From: Pseudomonadota bacterium
Lineage (GTDB): Bacteria; Pseudomonadota; Alphaproteobacteria; Rhizobiales; Xanthobacteraceae
DNA length: 21,500 nucleotides
NCBI GenBank assembly: GCA_023386885.1
Contig: JAEWIX010000007.1
Span: 1-21,500 of the forward strand
Reading direction: 5' to 3'
Part shown: positions 1-7,590 of the stretch, one piece after another
Layout of the letters: every line of letters begins with the position of its first letter
Numbering within the stretch: position 1 is the stretch's first letter
Notes under the pieces: generated by a model
Database searches by the model: none
Told to the model about the DNA's origin: nothing
What the model saw: the letters and a program-made list of their open reading frames with translations, nothing else
Position numbers and translations under genes: made by a program

Positions 1-657
1 GCCCATCCCAAGACCGCCACCGCCGCCACCCATGCCACCGCCTCCACCGCCGCGACCCGAGCCTTGTCGTCCGCCCTCGCCCTTACCGCGACCGCCACTG
101 TTCGAAGGCCGCGCCGGACCTTGCATCGGGATCGCAAGATCGGACGGGATCGGACCGAGATCGAGCGCCTCGCGAATGAAACTCCGAAGCGAGACCACCA
201 GTTCGCCGGTATGGACCGGGCGGCCCGCGATCAACTCGCGCACGGCACGCTCGGCCAGACGGACATGCTCCTCGGTGCCGAGCAAGATGATGTCCGACAA
301 GGCCGCCTCGACCGCATCGCGGATGCGACGCTTGCGGTCCGATCCCGCGTCGCCGTCACCCGCACCATCCCTCTCGGTCGCCTCACTGCCGACGGACGCG
401 CCGCGCTTTCGCAACTCGCCCAGATGCGTCGGGTCGACGGCCAGATTGCCCGTGAACGAGCCACCCAGCGTTTTATATGCCGCGATCAACGTGCGAAGGC
501 GCTCGTTGATCTGCCGGTTCATGCGTTCGCGGCGCTGCTGCACCGTGAACATGATCAGCAAACGAATGCCGATGCTGATGAGCATGAACAGCGCCAGACC
601 GATCAGCGTCGCGAACAGGCTTTGCCACGTAGTGAAATCAAGGCCGCGCAACGGCAC
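1..657 (-). CDS. Membrane-anchored protein with glycine-rich tail, 3' end cut by window edge
   Basis: Reading the minus strand from 657 down to base 1 gives an open frame of 219 codons with no stop, so the C-terminus lies outside the window. Residues about 8-30 form one strong hydrophobic segment (FATLIGLALFMLISIGIRLL), so the protein is probably anchored in the inner membrane by its N-terminus. A soluble, charged, likely helical middle part follows, and from about residue 185 a run of Gly with Ser, Arg and Gln (GGGGGGMGG-like). The in-frame stop at 681-679 limits the start. GTG at 657 is used here, but TTG at 651 has a better placed GGAGG five bases upstream and is a real alternative; no in-frame ATG is available before residue 28. 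I do not recognise a family. The low-complexity tail may be flexible or involved in self-association, which is inference only. It is transcribed divergently from the peptide ABC operon. Confidence 0.75.
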   Translation of the reverse strand, partial: MPLRGLDFTTWQSLFATLIGLALFMLISIGIRLLIMFTVQQRRERMNRQINERLRTLIAAYKTLGGSFTGNLAVDPTHLGELRKRGASVGSEATERDGAGDGDAGSDRKRRIRDAVEAALSDIILLGTEEHVRLAERAVRELIAGRPVHTGELVVSLRSFIREALDLGPIPSDLAIPMQGPARPSNSGGRGKGEGGRQGSGRGGGGGGMGGGGGGLGMG

Positions 658-845
658 CTCCGCGATCTCGCGCCATGATCACATCGAGCGCACTTTTTGG
701 GATATTCGCCAATACGTCGATTGCGAGCATTTCCGACGCCGTTTCCGTGAATTCTTGGAATATTCCTACTGATCAGGCGATTGCACGAAAGATTTATAGA
801 AGAAAAATGACTCTGAAGGGTAGTTTGTCGTAACATGCGTGGAAC

Positions 846-868
846 CGCCGGTTCGTTACCGAACGGCG
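846..868. promoter_or_regulatory. Hairpin in the leader upstream of the peptide-binding protein gene
   Basis: The arms CGCC-(G)-GTTCG and CGAAC-GGCG pair over nine bases with one bulged G and a TTAC loop. The hairpin ends 29 bases before the ATG at 898 and leaves the GGAG ribosome-binding site at about 888 free. It lies in the 240-bp divergent gap (658-897). I could not identify a convincing promoter pair in that gap. The hairpin could be an operator or an mRNA leader structure, or it may have no function. Confidence 0.3.
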
Positions 869-897
869 AGAGGTGTGGCTGCGGCCTGGAGTGACCT

Positions 898-2517
898 ATG
901 GATCTGACTCGTTTTGAAATCAATCGTCGTGCTGTTCTTCTGACATCGGCCGCCATCGCCGCGAATGTCGCCAACCCGATGCGGGCCTTCGCGCAGGAAA
1001 CGCCGAAAAAAGGCGGCGTCTTCAACGTCCATTACGGCGCCGAGCAGCGCCAGCTCAATCCCAGCCTGCAGGCCTCCACCGGCGTTTACATCATCGGCGG
1101 CAAGATTCAGGAGAACCTGGTCGATCTCGACGCCAGCGGCCAGCCGGTCGGCGTGCTGGCGGAAAGCTGGGAGGCCACGCCCGACGGCAAGACCATCACC
1201 TTCAAGCTGCGCAAGGGCGTGACCTGGCACGACGGCAAGCCGTTCACCTCGGCCGACGTAGCGTTCACCGCCATGGCGATGTGGAAGAAATATCTGAACT
1301 ACGGCTCGACGCTGCAACTGTTCCTCACCGCGGTGGATACGCCCGATCCGCTCACCGCCGTATTCCGCTACGAGCGACCGATGCCGCTCAACCTGCTGCT
1401 GCGCGCCCTGCCCGACCTCGGCTACATCTCGCCGAAGCACATCTATGAGAACGGCGGCGACGTGCGGCAAAATCCGGTCAATCTCGCGCCGATCGGCACC
1501 GGCCCGTTCAAGTTCGTCAAATACGAGCGCGGGCAATACATCATCGCCGACCGCAATCCCGACTACTGGCGGCCGAACGCACCCTATCTCGACCGCATCG
1601 TCTGGAAGGTGATCACCGACCGCGCCGCCGCCGCCGCGCAACTCGAGGCCGGCGAACTGGACTACAGCCCGTTCTCCGGGCTGACGATTTCCGACATGGC
1701 ACGGCTCGGCAAGGACAAGCGTTTCATCGTCACCACCAAGGGCAATGAGGGCAACGCCCGAACCAACACCATCGAGTTCAACTTCCGCCGCAAGGAACTG
1801 TCGGACATTCGCGTGCGGCGCGCCATCGCCCATGCCATCAACGTGCCGTTCTTCATCGAGAACTTCCTCGGCGACTTCGCCAAGCTCGGCACCGGGCCGA
1901 TCCCCTCGACCTCGACCGACTTCTATCCCGGACCGAACACGCCGCAATATCCCTACGACAAGGCCAAGGCGATCGCCCTGCTCGACGAGGCGGGATACAA
2001 GGCCGGCGCGGGCGGCTCGCGCTTTTCGCTGCGCCTGCTTCCGGCGCCGTGGGGCGAGGACATTTCGCTGTGGTCGACCTTCGTGCAGCAATCGCTCGGC
2101 GACGTCGGCATTCAGGTGGAGATCGTCCGCAACGATGGCGGCGGCTTCCTCAAGCAGGTCTATAACGATCACGCCTTCGATCTCGCTACCGGCTGGCACC
2201 AATATCGCAACGATCCCGCGATCTCGACCACGGTGTGGTATCGCTCGGGACAGCCGAAGGGCGCGCCCTGGACCAACCAGTGGGGCTGGACCGATCCGAA
2301 GGTCGACAAGACTATCGACGACGCGGCCACCGAAATCGATCCGGTCAAGCGCAAGGCGGACTATGCCGAGTTCGTCAAGCAGGTGAACACCGAACTGCCG
2401 GTCTGGATGCCGATCGAGCAGATCTTCGTCACGGTCATCACCGCCAAGGCGCGCAACCACTCCAACACCCCGCGCTGGGGATCGACGAGCTGGCACGATC
2501 TTTGGCTTTCCGCCTGA
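898..2517 (+). CDS. Peptide/opine-type ABC transporter substrate-binding protein (SBP_bac_5 family)
   Basis: This is the periplasmic binding component of a dipeptide/oligopeptide/opine-class ABC importer, 539 residues, the usual length for the family. The N-terminus is a Tat-like export signal: twin arginine at 10-11 (NRRAVLL), a hydrophobic stretch, and a probable cleavage site after AFA at 30-32. The family signature is plain at about 88-122: AESWEATPDGKTITFKLRKG followed by VTWHDGKPFTSADV. The start is ATG 898 with GGAG seven bases upstream. It is the first gene of a four-gene operon with two permeases and a fused ATPase. The substrate cannot be told from sequence; the class also carries nickel, glutathione, opines and sugars. 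The convergent FAD amine/amino-acid oxidase would fit an amino compound, but that is only context. Confidence 0.93.
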   Translation: MDLTRFEINRRAVLLTSAAIAANVANPMRAFAQETPKKGGVFNVHYGAEQRQLNPSLQASTGVYIIGGKIQENLVDLDASGQPVGVLAESWEATPDGKTITFKLRKGVTWHDGKPFTSADVAFTAMAMWKKYLNYGSTLQLFLTAVDTPDPLTAVFRYERPMPLNLLLRALPDLGYISPKHIYENGGDVRQNPVNLAPIGTGPFKFVKYERGQYIIADRNPDYWRPNAPYLDRIVWKVITDRAAAAAQLEAGELDYSPFSGLTISDMARLGKDKRFIVTTKGNEGNARTNTIEFNFRRKELSDIRVRRAIAHAINVPFFIENFLGDFAKLGTGPIPSTSTDFYPGPNTPQYPYDKAKAIALLDEAGYKAGAGGSRFSLRLLPAPWGEDISLWSTFVQQSLGDVGIQVEIVRNDGGGFLKQVYNDHAFDLATGWHQYRNDPAISTTVWYRSGQPKGAPWTNQWGWTDPKVDKTIDDAATEIDPVKRKADYAEFVKQVNTELPVWMPIEQIFVTVITAKARNHSNTPRWGSTSWHDLWLSA

Positions 2518-2541
2518 GGCCATATCCGTCAAGATCAACCC

Positions 2542-3519
2542 ATGCGCATCTTGAGCCTTGCGGGGCGGCGTCTCGCCGCCTCGATCCCGACATTGATCCT
2601 GATCCTGATCGGCGTCTTCCTGCTGCTGCAATTCGCGCCGGGCGACACCGTCGACGCGATGCTGGCGCAGATGGGTGGCGGCGACGCCGCCACCGCGCGG
2701 CAACTGCGCGAGTTCTACGGCCTCGATCTCTCGGTGCCGATGCAACTCGGCAACTATCTGTGGCGGCTGGTCCGGCTCGATCTCGGCTTCTCCTCGATCT
2801 ACGGCAAGCCGGTGGCCACCGTGATTCTGGAACGGCTGCCGCCGACCGTGCTGCTGATGACGGCGTCGCTGTCGTTCGCCTTCTTCTTCGGCCTGCTGTT
2901 CGGCGTGATCGCCGCGCGTGGTGTCAACCGCTGGCCCGACACGCTGATCTCAACGCTCGGGCTAGTGTTTTACGCAACGCCGTCGTTCTGGTTCGGGCTG
3001 ATGGCGATCGTGGTGTTCTCGATCTATCTGCAGTGGCTGCCGGCCGGCGGCTTCGAGGATATCGGCGCGGTGCAGACCGGCATCTGGCGCACCATCGACA
3101 TCGCAAGCCATCTGGTGTTGCCGACCCTGACGCTCGGGCTGATCTTCCTCGCGATCTACCTGCGCATCATGCGCGCCTCGATGCTGGAAGTGCTCAATCT
3201 CGACTACGTGCGCACGGCGCGCGCCAAGGGCCTCGACGAAACCCGCGTCATCACCCGCCACGTCCTGCGCAACGCGCTGCTGCCGATGGTGACGCTGATC
3301 GGGCTGCAGGCCGGCACCATGCTGGGCGGCTCCGTCGTTGTCGAAAGCGTGTTCTCGCTGCCGGGCCTCGGCCGTCTCGCTTATGAGTCGGTGGTGCAGC
3401 GCGACCTGAACACGCTGTGCGGCATTGTGTTCGTCTCGGCGCTGCTGGTGATCCTCGTCAATTTCGTCGTCGATATTCTCTACGCGCGGCTCGATCCGCG
3501 AATTAGTGCCGAGGGCTAA
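2542..3519 (+). CDS. ABC transporter permease, DppB/OppB type
   Basis: One of the two inner-membrane channel subunits of the peptide-class importer, 325 residues. The N-terminus (RRLAASIPTLILILIGVFLL) is the first membrane helix, followed by the periplasmic region typical of DppB proteins and about five further hydrophobic segments. The ATPase-coupling (EAA) loop is visible at about 216-250, containing DYVRTARAKGLDE and the RNALLP motif. The gene begins 24 bases after the binding-protein stop and ends five bases before the next permease. It should pair with the DppC-like protein encoded at 3525-4355. Confidence 0.93.
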   Translation: MRILSLAGRRLAASIPTLILILIGVFLLLQFAPGDTVDAMLAQMGGGDAATARQLREFYGLDLSVPMQLGNYLWRLVRLDLGFSSIYGKPVATVILERLPPTVLLMTASLSFAFFFGLLFGVIAARGVNRWPDTLISTLGLVFYATPSFWFGLMAIVVFSIYLQWLPAGGFEDIGAVQTGIWRTIDIASHLVLPTLTLGLIFLAIYLRIMRASMLEVLNLDYVRTARAKGLDETRVITRHVLRNALLPMVTLIGLQAGTMLGGSVVVESVFSLPGLGRLAYESVVQRDLNTLCGIVFVSALLVILVNFVVDILYARLDPRISAEG

Positions 3520-3524
3520 GGGGA

Positions 3525-4355
3525 ATGGATGCGATCCGGCGTTATTTCCGTAGTCCATCGGCCGTCATCGGGCTGGTGCTGCTGCTCGTGGTGATCGCCA
3601 TGGCGGCCAGCGCGGGCTGGTTCTATCCGCGCGATCCGCTGGCGCTGGCGGGGCGGCCGCTGATCTGGCCGTTCTCCAATCCGCGATTTCTGCTCGGCAC
3701 CGACAATTCCGGACGCGACATCGCCGCGCAGATTTTCTACGGCGCGCGCATCTCGCTTTTGATCGGCGGCGTGGCGACGGCCATCGCAGTGGCGATCGGC
3801 ATTCTGATCGGCGCCTTTGCCGGCTTCTATGGCGGACGGACCGACACCATCCTGATGCGCATCACGGAAGCATTCCAGACCTTGCCGAACTTCGTGCTGC
3901 TGCTGGTGCTGGTCGCGGTGTTCGGCTCGACCTTGACCACGGTCACCATCGCCGTCGGCGTGGTCTCGTGGCCCGCGCCGGCGCGGCTGACACGCGCCGA
4001 ATTCCTGTCGCTGCGCAATCGCGACTTCGTGCAGGCGGGGCGCACGCTCGGCATGCGGGACATGCAGCTCATGCTCCGGGAAATTTTGCCCAATGCGCTG
4101 CCGCCGGTCATCGTCTATGCCAGCGTGGTGATGGCGGTGGCGATCTTGCTGGAAAGCGCGCTCGCCTTTCTCCGCCTGTCCGATCCCAATGTCGCCTCAT
4201 GGGGCAACCTGATCGGCCTCGGCCGCGACGTGCTGCGCGTGCAGTGGTACGTCTCGGCCATTCCCGGCATCGCCATCCTGATCACGGTGCTGGCGGTGTC
4301 GCTGGTGGGACAGGGCCTGAACGATGCCTTCAATCCGAGGCTGAAGAGCCGATGA
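3525..4355 (+). CDS. ABC transporter permease, DppC/OppC type
   Basis: Second channel subunit of the peptide-class importer, 276 residues. The first membrane helix is at about 13-33. The DppC hallmark LLGTDNSGRDI at 57-66 precedes the membrane domain, and the coupling loop at about 157-192 contains RNRDFVQAGRTLGM and ILPNALPP. The ribosome-binding site AAGGGGA overlaps the stop of the preceding permease gene, and the last four bases (ATGA) overlap the ATPase start, so translation of the three genes is probably coupled. The length is slightly below that of many DppC proteins because the N-terminal cytoplasmic tail is short. Confidence 0.93.
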   Translation: MDAIRRYFRSPSAVIGLVLLLVVIAMAASAGWFYPRDPLALAGRPLIWPFSNPRFLLGTDNSGRDIAAQIFYGARISLLIGGVATAIAVAIGILIGAFAGFYGGRTDTILMRITEAFQTLPNFVLLLVLVAVFGSTLTTVTIAVGVVSWPAPARLTRAEFLSLRNRDFVQAGRTLGMRDMQLMLREILPNALPPVIVYASVVMAVAILLESALAFLRLSDPNVASWGNLIGLGRDVLRVQWYVSAIPGIAILITVLAVSLVGQGLNDAFNPRLKSR

Positions 4356-5989
4356 CCGACGCCGCCGACGCGATCCTCACAATCGACCGCCTCAGCGTGC
4401 GGCTGCCCACCGGTGCCGACCGCACGCGCGCGCTCTCCGACGTCTCGCTGTCGATCGCGGCGAACGAAATTCTGTGCGTCGTCGGCGAATCCGGTTCGGG
4501 AAAATCGGTGATGGCCAATACCATCATGCGACTGCTGCCGGACGAAGTGGCCGTCGATGGCGGCCGCATCCTGTTCGAGGGGCGTGACCTCGCCAGCGCC
4601 TCTCCCGCCGAGATGCGGCAGGTGCGCGGCGCCGGCATCGCGATGATCTTTCAGGAACCGATGACGGCACTCAATCCGCTGCGCACCATCGGCGACCAGA
4701 TCGGCGAGATGTTCTCGATCCACACCGACCTGTCGCGCGCGGACATCAACGCGCGGGTGCTCGCGCTGCTGGACGACGTGCGCATTCCCGATCCGACGCT
4801 TGCCGCGAAAGCCTATCCGCATGAATTGTCCGGCGGGCAGCGCCAGCGCGCGATGATCGCGATGGCGCTGGCGCTCGATCCGAAAATCCTGATCGCGGAC
4901 GAGCCGACCACCGCCCTCGACGTCACCACGCAGGCGCAGATTCTCAAGCTGATCCGCGACCTGCAGCAGCGCAAGAGAACGGCCGTGCTGTTCATCACCC
5001 ACGATTTCGGCGTGGTCGCGGAGATCGCGGACCGTGTTGCCGTCATGCAGCACGGCGTCGTGGTCGAACAAGGTACCGCGGACGCCGTGCTGAACCATCC
5101 GCAACATCCCTATACGCAACAACTCATCGCCGCCGTTCCGCCGCTCACGGCGCCGCCGCCGCGCACACTGAACCCCGATCCGGTACTGACCATCAGCGAT
5201 GTTTCGAAGACCTATCGGACCGGCGGCTTTCTCGGCCGCGGCGCGCGGGTGACGGCGGCCGTGAAGAATGTTTCGCTCAGCCTGCCGAAAGGCGCGACGC
5301 TGGGCATCGTCGGCGAATCCGGGTCCGGCAAGTCGACGCTGGCGCGCTGCATCGTGCGGCTGATCGATCCCGACGGCGGATCGATCGTGCTCGACGGCAA
5401 GGACTGGGCGACGATGCCGCGCGACGACGTGCGCCGCGAGACGCGCCACATCCAGATGGTGTTCCAGGATCCGTTCGCGTCGCTCAATCCGCGCCGCACG
5501 GCCGCCGAACTGGTGGCGCAAGGGCCGATCGTCCACGGCACGCCGCGCGCCGAAGCCCTCGCCCGCGCGCGAGAGTTGTTTGCACTCGTGGGGCTCGACC
5601 CCGCCGCGGGCGACCGGTTGCCACATGAATTTTCCGGCGGCCAACGACAGCGGATCGGGCTGGCGCGCGCGCTGGCGCTGCACCCCGATGTGTTGATCGC
5701 CGACGAAGCGGTGTCGGCGCTCGACGTGTCGGTGCAGGCGCAGGTCCTGAAGCTGCTCGCCGAACTGCGCGAGCGGCTCGGGCTGTCGATCGTCTTCATC
5801 ACGCATGATCTGCGGGTCGCCGCACAGATCTGCGATCTGGTCGCGGTGATGAAGGACGGCGAGGTCGTCGAACATGGACCGGCGGCAGCGGTGTTCGGCG
5901 CCCCGCAGCATCCCTATACGCGCGCGCTGCTCGATTCGATTCCGGGCGGCGATTTCACCCGGAAGCGCGATGCCGCAGTCTTCGCGTAA
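4352..5989 (+). CDS. ABC transporter ATPase with two nucleotide-binding domains (DppD-DppF fusion)
   Basis: Drives the peptide-class importer from the cytoplasmic side. The 545-residue protein joins the two ATPases that are separate DppD and DppF in E. coli. Domain 1: Walker A GESGSGKS at 45-52, signature LSGGQRQR at 159-166, Walker B ILIADEP at 179-185, switch His in FITHD at 214-218. A C-terminal oligopeptide segment (HPYTQQL) follows. Domain 2: Walker A GESGSGKST at 321-329, signature FSGGQRQR at 427-434, Walker B VLIADEA at 447-453, FITHD at 482-486. ATG 4352 is chosen because it overlaps the previous stop as ATGA; a longer frame reaching 3968 runs inside the permease gene and is not used. 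Both sites look catalytically complete. Confidence 0.93.
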   Translation: MTDAADAILTIDRLSVRLPTGADRTRALSDVSLSIAANEILCVVGESGSGKSVMANTIMRLLPDEVAVDGGRILFEGRDLASASPAEMRQVRGAGIAMIFQEPMTALNPLRTIGDQIGEMFSIHTDLSRADINARVLALLDDVRIPDPTLAAKAYPHELSGGQRQRAMIAMALALDPKILIADEPTTALDVTTQAQILKLIRDLQQRKRTAVLFITHDFGVVAEIADRVAVMQHGVVVEQGTADAVLNHPQHPYTQQLIAAVPPLTAPPPRTLNPDPVLTISDVSKTYRTGGFLGRGARVTAAVKNVSLSLPKGATLGIVGESGSGKSTLARCIVRLIDPDGGSIVLDGKDWATMPRDDVRRETRHIQMVFQDPFASLNPRRTAAELVAQGPIVHGTPRAEALARARELFALVGLDPAAGDRLPHEFSGGQRQRIGLARALALHPDVLIADEAVSALDVSVQAQVLKLLAELRERLGLSIVFITHDLRVAAQICDLVAVMKDGEVVEHGPAAAVFGAPQHPYTRALLDSIPGGDFTRKRDAAVFA

Positions 5990-6002
5990 CCGCTTCGGTC
6001 AC
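5986..6002. terminator. Short hairpin spanning the two convergent stop codons
   Basis: The stop codons of the ABC ATPase gene (5987-5989) and the oxidoreductase gene (5999-6001) are nine bases apart. The sequence GTAACCG-CTT-CGGTCAC pairs at six of seven positions across both stops. It has no T-tract on either strand, so it is at best a weak bidirectional terminator. Confidence 0.3.
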
Positions 6003-7303
6003 GTCATCTCGCGCGCGTCGCGGCGCCGATAGACCATCAGCATCAACGGCGCGATCCGGCGCAGCAGCGCGTGACCGACGATCGGCACCGGCTCGGTGAA
6101 CGGCAGCGCCAGTTCGGCCTCCGGCACGCCGCGCACGGCCTTCGACAGTTCGCCGCCAAGCGCAATCGACAGTGCGACGGCACGGCCGTTGCAGCCGGTC
6201 CAGCCATAGGCATCGGGACCGAGGCGATGAATCCGCGGCAGGAAATCGCTGGTCATGCCGACATAGCCATTCCAGACATAATCGAACGCGACAGGCCCGA
6301 TCTGCGGCCACAGCCGCTGCAGGCGCTCCGCCACGATTGTCTTGAGCCGTTCGGGCTTGTTGCCGGGGCCAATCACCGCGCCGCCGGTGACGAGACGATT
6401 ACGTGCGTCGTAACGCGCGAAATACAGTTCGCCGTGGGTGTCGGACATCGCCTGCCGACCGGGTATAACAGTCTTGCGAACATTGTCGGACAACGGCTGC
6501 GTCGCCATCTGCCACGACAGCACCGGCATCACTTCATGCGCGATCTTCGGCGCGAGCGATTTTTCGAACTCGCCGCTATAGGCGTTGGTCGCGAGGATCA
6601 GGCCGCGGGCCTTGATCTCGCCCTTCGCCGTCTTCACCACCCAGCGCTCGCCCTTGCGTTCGAAACCGGTCGCCGGCGAGCGCGCGAAGATTCGCACGCC
6701 TTGCGCGAGCGCTGCGTGCGCAAGGCCGCGCGCCAGCGCCAGCGGATTGATGTGGCCGCCGGTCTTGTTCCAGAAACCTCCGAACCAGGCATCGGAGCCG
6801 AGCATCTCGCGCGTCTGATCGCGCGACAGCAGTTCGACCGGCGCGCCGAATTTCGACCACTGCCGCACCCGCCGCTCTGCGATCTTGATGCGGCCCGGCG
6901 AATGCACCGGCTGCACCCAGCCCGCCTGCTCCTGCTCGGCATCGATTCCGTAGCGCGCCGCGACGCTGAACAAAGTCGACGCGCTGTCGCGCAGCAGCGC
7001 GACGAATCGCTCGCCCGCCGCGCCGTGTTTGGCGACGATGTCGTCGGGATCGGGACGCGACAGCGTCGGAATCACCTGCCCGTTGTTGCGTCCGGATGCA
7101 CCCCAGCCGGGCTCCGCAGCTTCGACGACCGCGACGTCGACACCGGCATCGCGCAAATGCAATGCCGTCGAGAGGCCGGTGAAACCCGCCCCGATGACGA
7201 CCACATCGGCCTCATGCGCGCCCGCAAGCTCCGGCAGATCCGGTCCGGATGGCGTGATCGCGGCCCATAGCGACGGAGGCCAACTCACATCTGTCTTGTG
7301 CAT
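5999..7303 (-). CDS. FAD-dependent oxidoreductase, DAO family (gamma-glutamylputrescine oxidase/PuuB-like)
   Basis: Probably oxidises an amine or amino-acid substrate with FAD, 434 residues. The N-terminal FAD fold shows VVVIGAGFTGLSTALHL at 34-50 with the GxGxxG glycines at 38, 40 and 43, and an acidic residue E61 at the end of the second strand. GWGASGRNNGQV at 66-77 is typical of PuuB-like and related DAO proteins. The C-terminal YGWTGCNGRAVALSIALGG is the second FAD contact region. Three ATG codons lie in a row (7309, 7306, 7303); GAAGGA abuts the first, so the third, at 7303, has the best spacing and is used. The frame stays open upstream to 7561 but that part runs through the inverted repeats. 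The substrate is unassigned; the convergent peptide/opine-type importer suggests a nitrogen compound. Confidence 0.85.
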   Translation of the reverse strand: MHKTDVSWPPSLWAAITPSGPDLPELAGAHEADVVVIGAGFTGLSTALHLRDAGVDVAVVEAAEPGWGASGRNNGQVIPTLSRPDPDDIVAKHGAAGERFVALLRDSASTLFSVAARYGIDAEQEQAGWVQPVHSPGRIKIAERRVRQWSKFGAPVELLSRDQTREMLGSDAWFGGFWNKTGGHINPLALARGLAHAALAQGVRIFARSPATGFERKGERWVVKTAKGEIKARGLILATNAYSGEFEKSLAPKIAHEVMPVLSWQMATQPLSDNVRKTVIPGRQAMSDTHGELYFARYDARNRLVTGGAVIGPGNKPERLKTIVAERLQRLWPQIGPVAFDYVWNGYVGMTSDFLPRIHRLGPDAYGWTGCNGRAVALSIALGGELSKAVRGVPEAELALPFTEPVPIVGHALLRRIAPLMLMVYRRRDAREMT

Positions 7304-7383
7304 CATCATTCCTTCGTCGCCGACACCGCAACGCGACCGCGCATCATCCATGATCGCGCGCGGGCTTGTCGCCGCGCAAGCGA

Positions 7384-7459
7384 CTGGTACCCGGTTTTCG
7401 AAGTCCGTGAATCGGTTGTAGCAAGCGCCGACGCGGACTTCGAAAACCAAGGGTACCAG
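7384..7459. repeat. Long inverted repeat, 24 paired bases, in divergent gap
   Basis: The left arm 7384-7407 (CTGGTACCC then GGTTTTCGAAGTCCG) is matched by the reverse complement of 7434-7459, apart from two extra bases (AA at 7449-7450) in the right arm. The loop is 26 bases. The gap lies between the oxidoreductase gene (minus) and the VOC gene (plus), so a regulator site, a folded transcript or the remnant of a small mobile element are all possible. Confidence 0.75.
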
Positions 7460-7475
7460 CAACGTCACGCTATAT

Positions 7476-7548
7476 GTACCGCTTTCGATTTGAAATTCCC
7501 GGGAGCGGACCTGCTGCAGATGGTGCAGGAATTTCAAATCTGCGGTAC
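7476..7548. repeat. Second inverted repeat, 20 paired bases, next to the first
   Basis: The left arm is GTACCGC (7476-7482), TTTC, GATTTGAAATTCC (7487-7499). The right arm is GGAATTTCAAATC (7528-7540), T, GCGGTAC (7542-7548). Pairing is perfect except for the internal TTTC/T loop. The 28-base apical loop includes CTGCTGCAG. It ends 42 bases before the GTG of the VOC gene, so it probably overlaps that gene's promoter or leader. Confidence 0.75.
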
Positions 7549-7590
7549 TAGCTAGTTTCATACGTCAGTTCATGCCGGAGAAACAGAACC

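Noticed and set aside
856..2745. 629-codon minus-strand open frame
   Set aside because: It is antisense to the peptide-binding protein gene, which has clear family motifs. Its composition is that of a GC-rich shadow frame and it shows no domain.
5691..5720. Walker B of the second ATPase half reads DEA instead of DEP
   Set aside because: IADEAVSALD-type Walker B is common in DppF/OppF-type domains and the catalytic Glu is present, so it is not a defect.
4115..5911. 598-codon minus-strand open frame across the fused ATPase gene
   Set aside because: It is opposite a protein with two complete sets of ATPase motifs. The His/Arg/Asp-rich composition is typical of antisense frames in GC-rich DNA.
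7310..7561. N-terminal extension of the oxidoreductase by about 86 residues
   Set aside because: The frame is open but runs through both inverted repeats and shows no conserved sequence. The triple ATG with GAAGGA at 7303-7309 is the natural start just ahead of the FAD fold.
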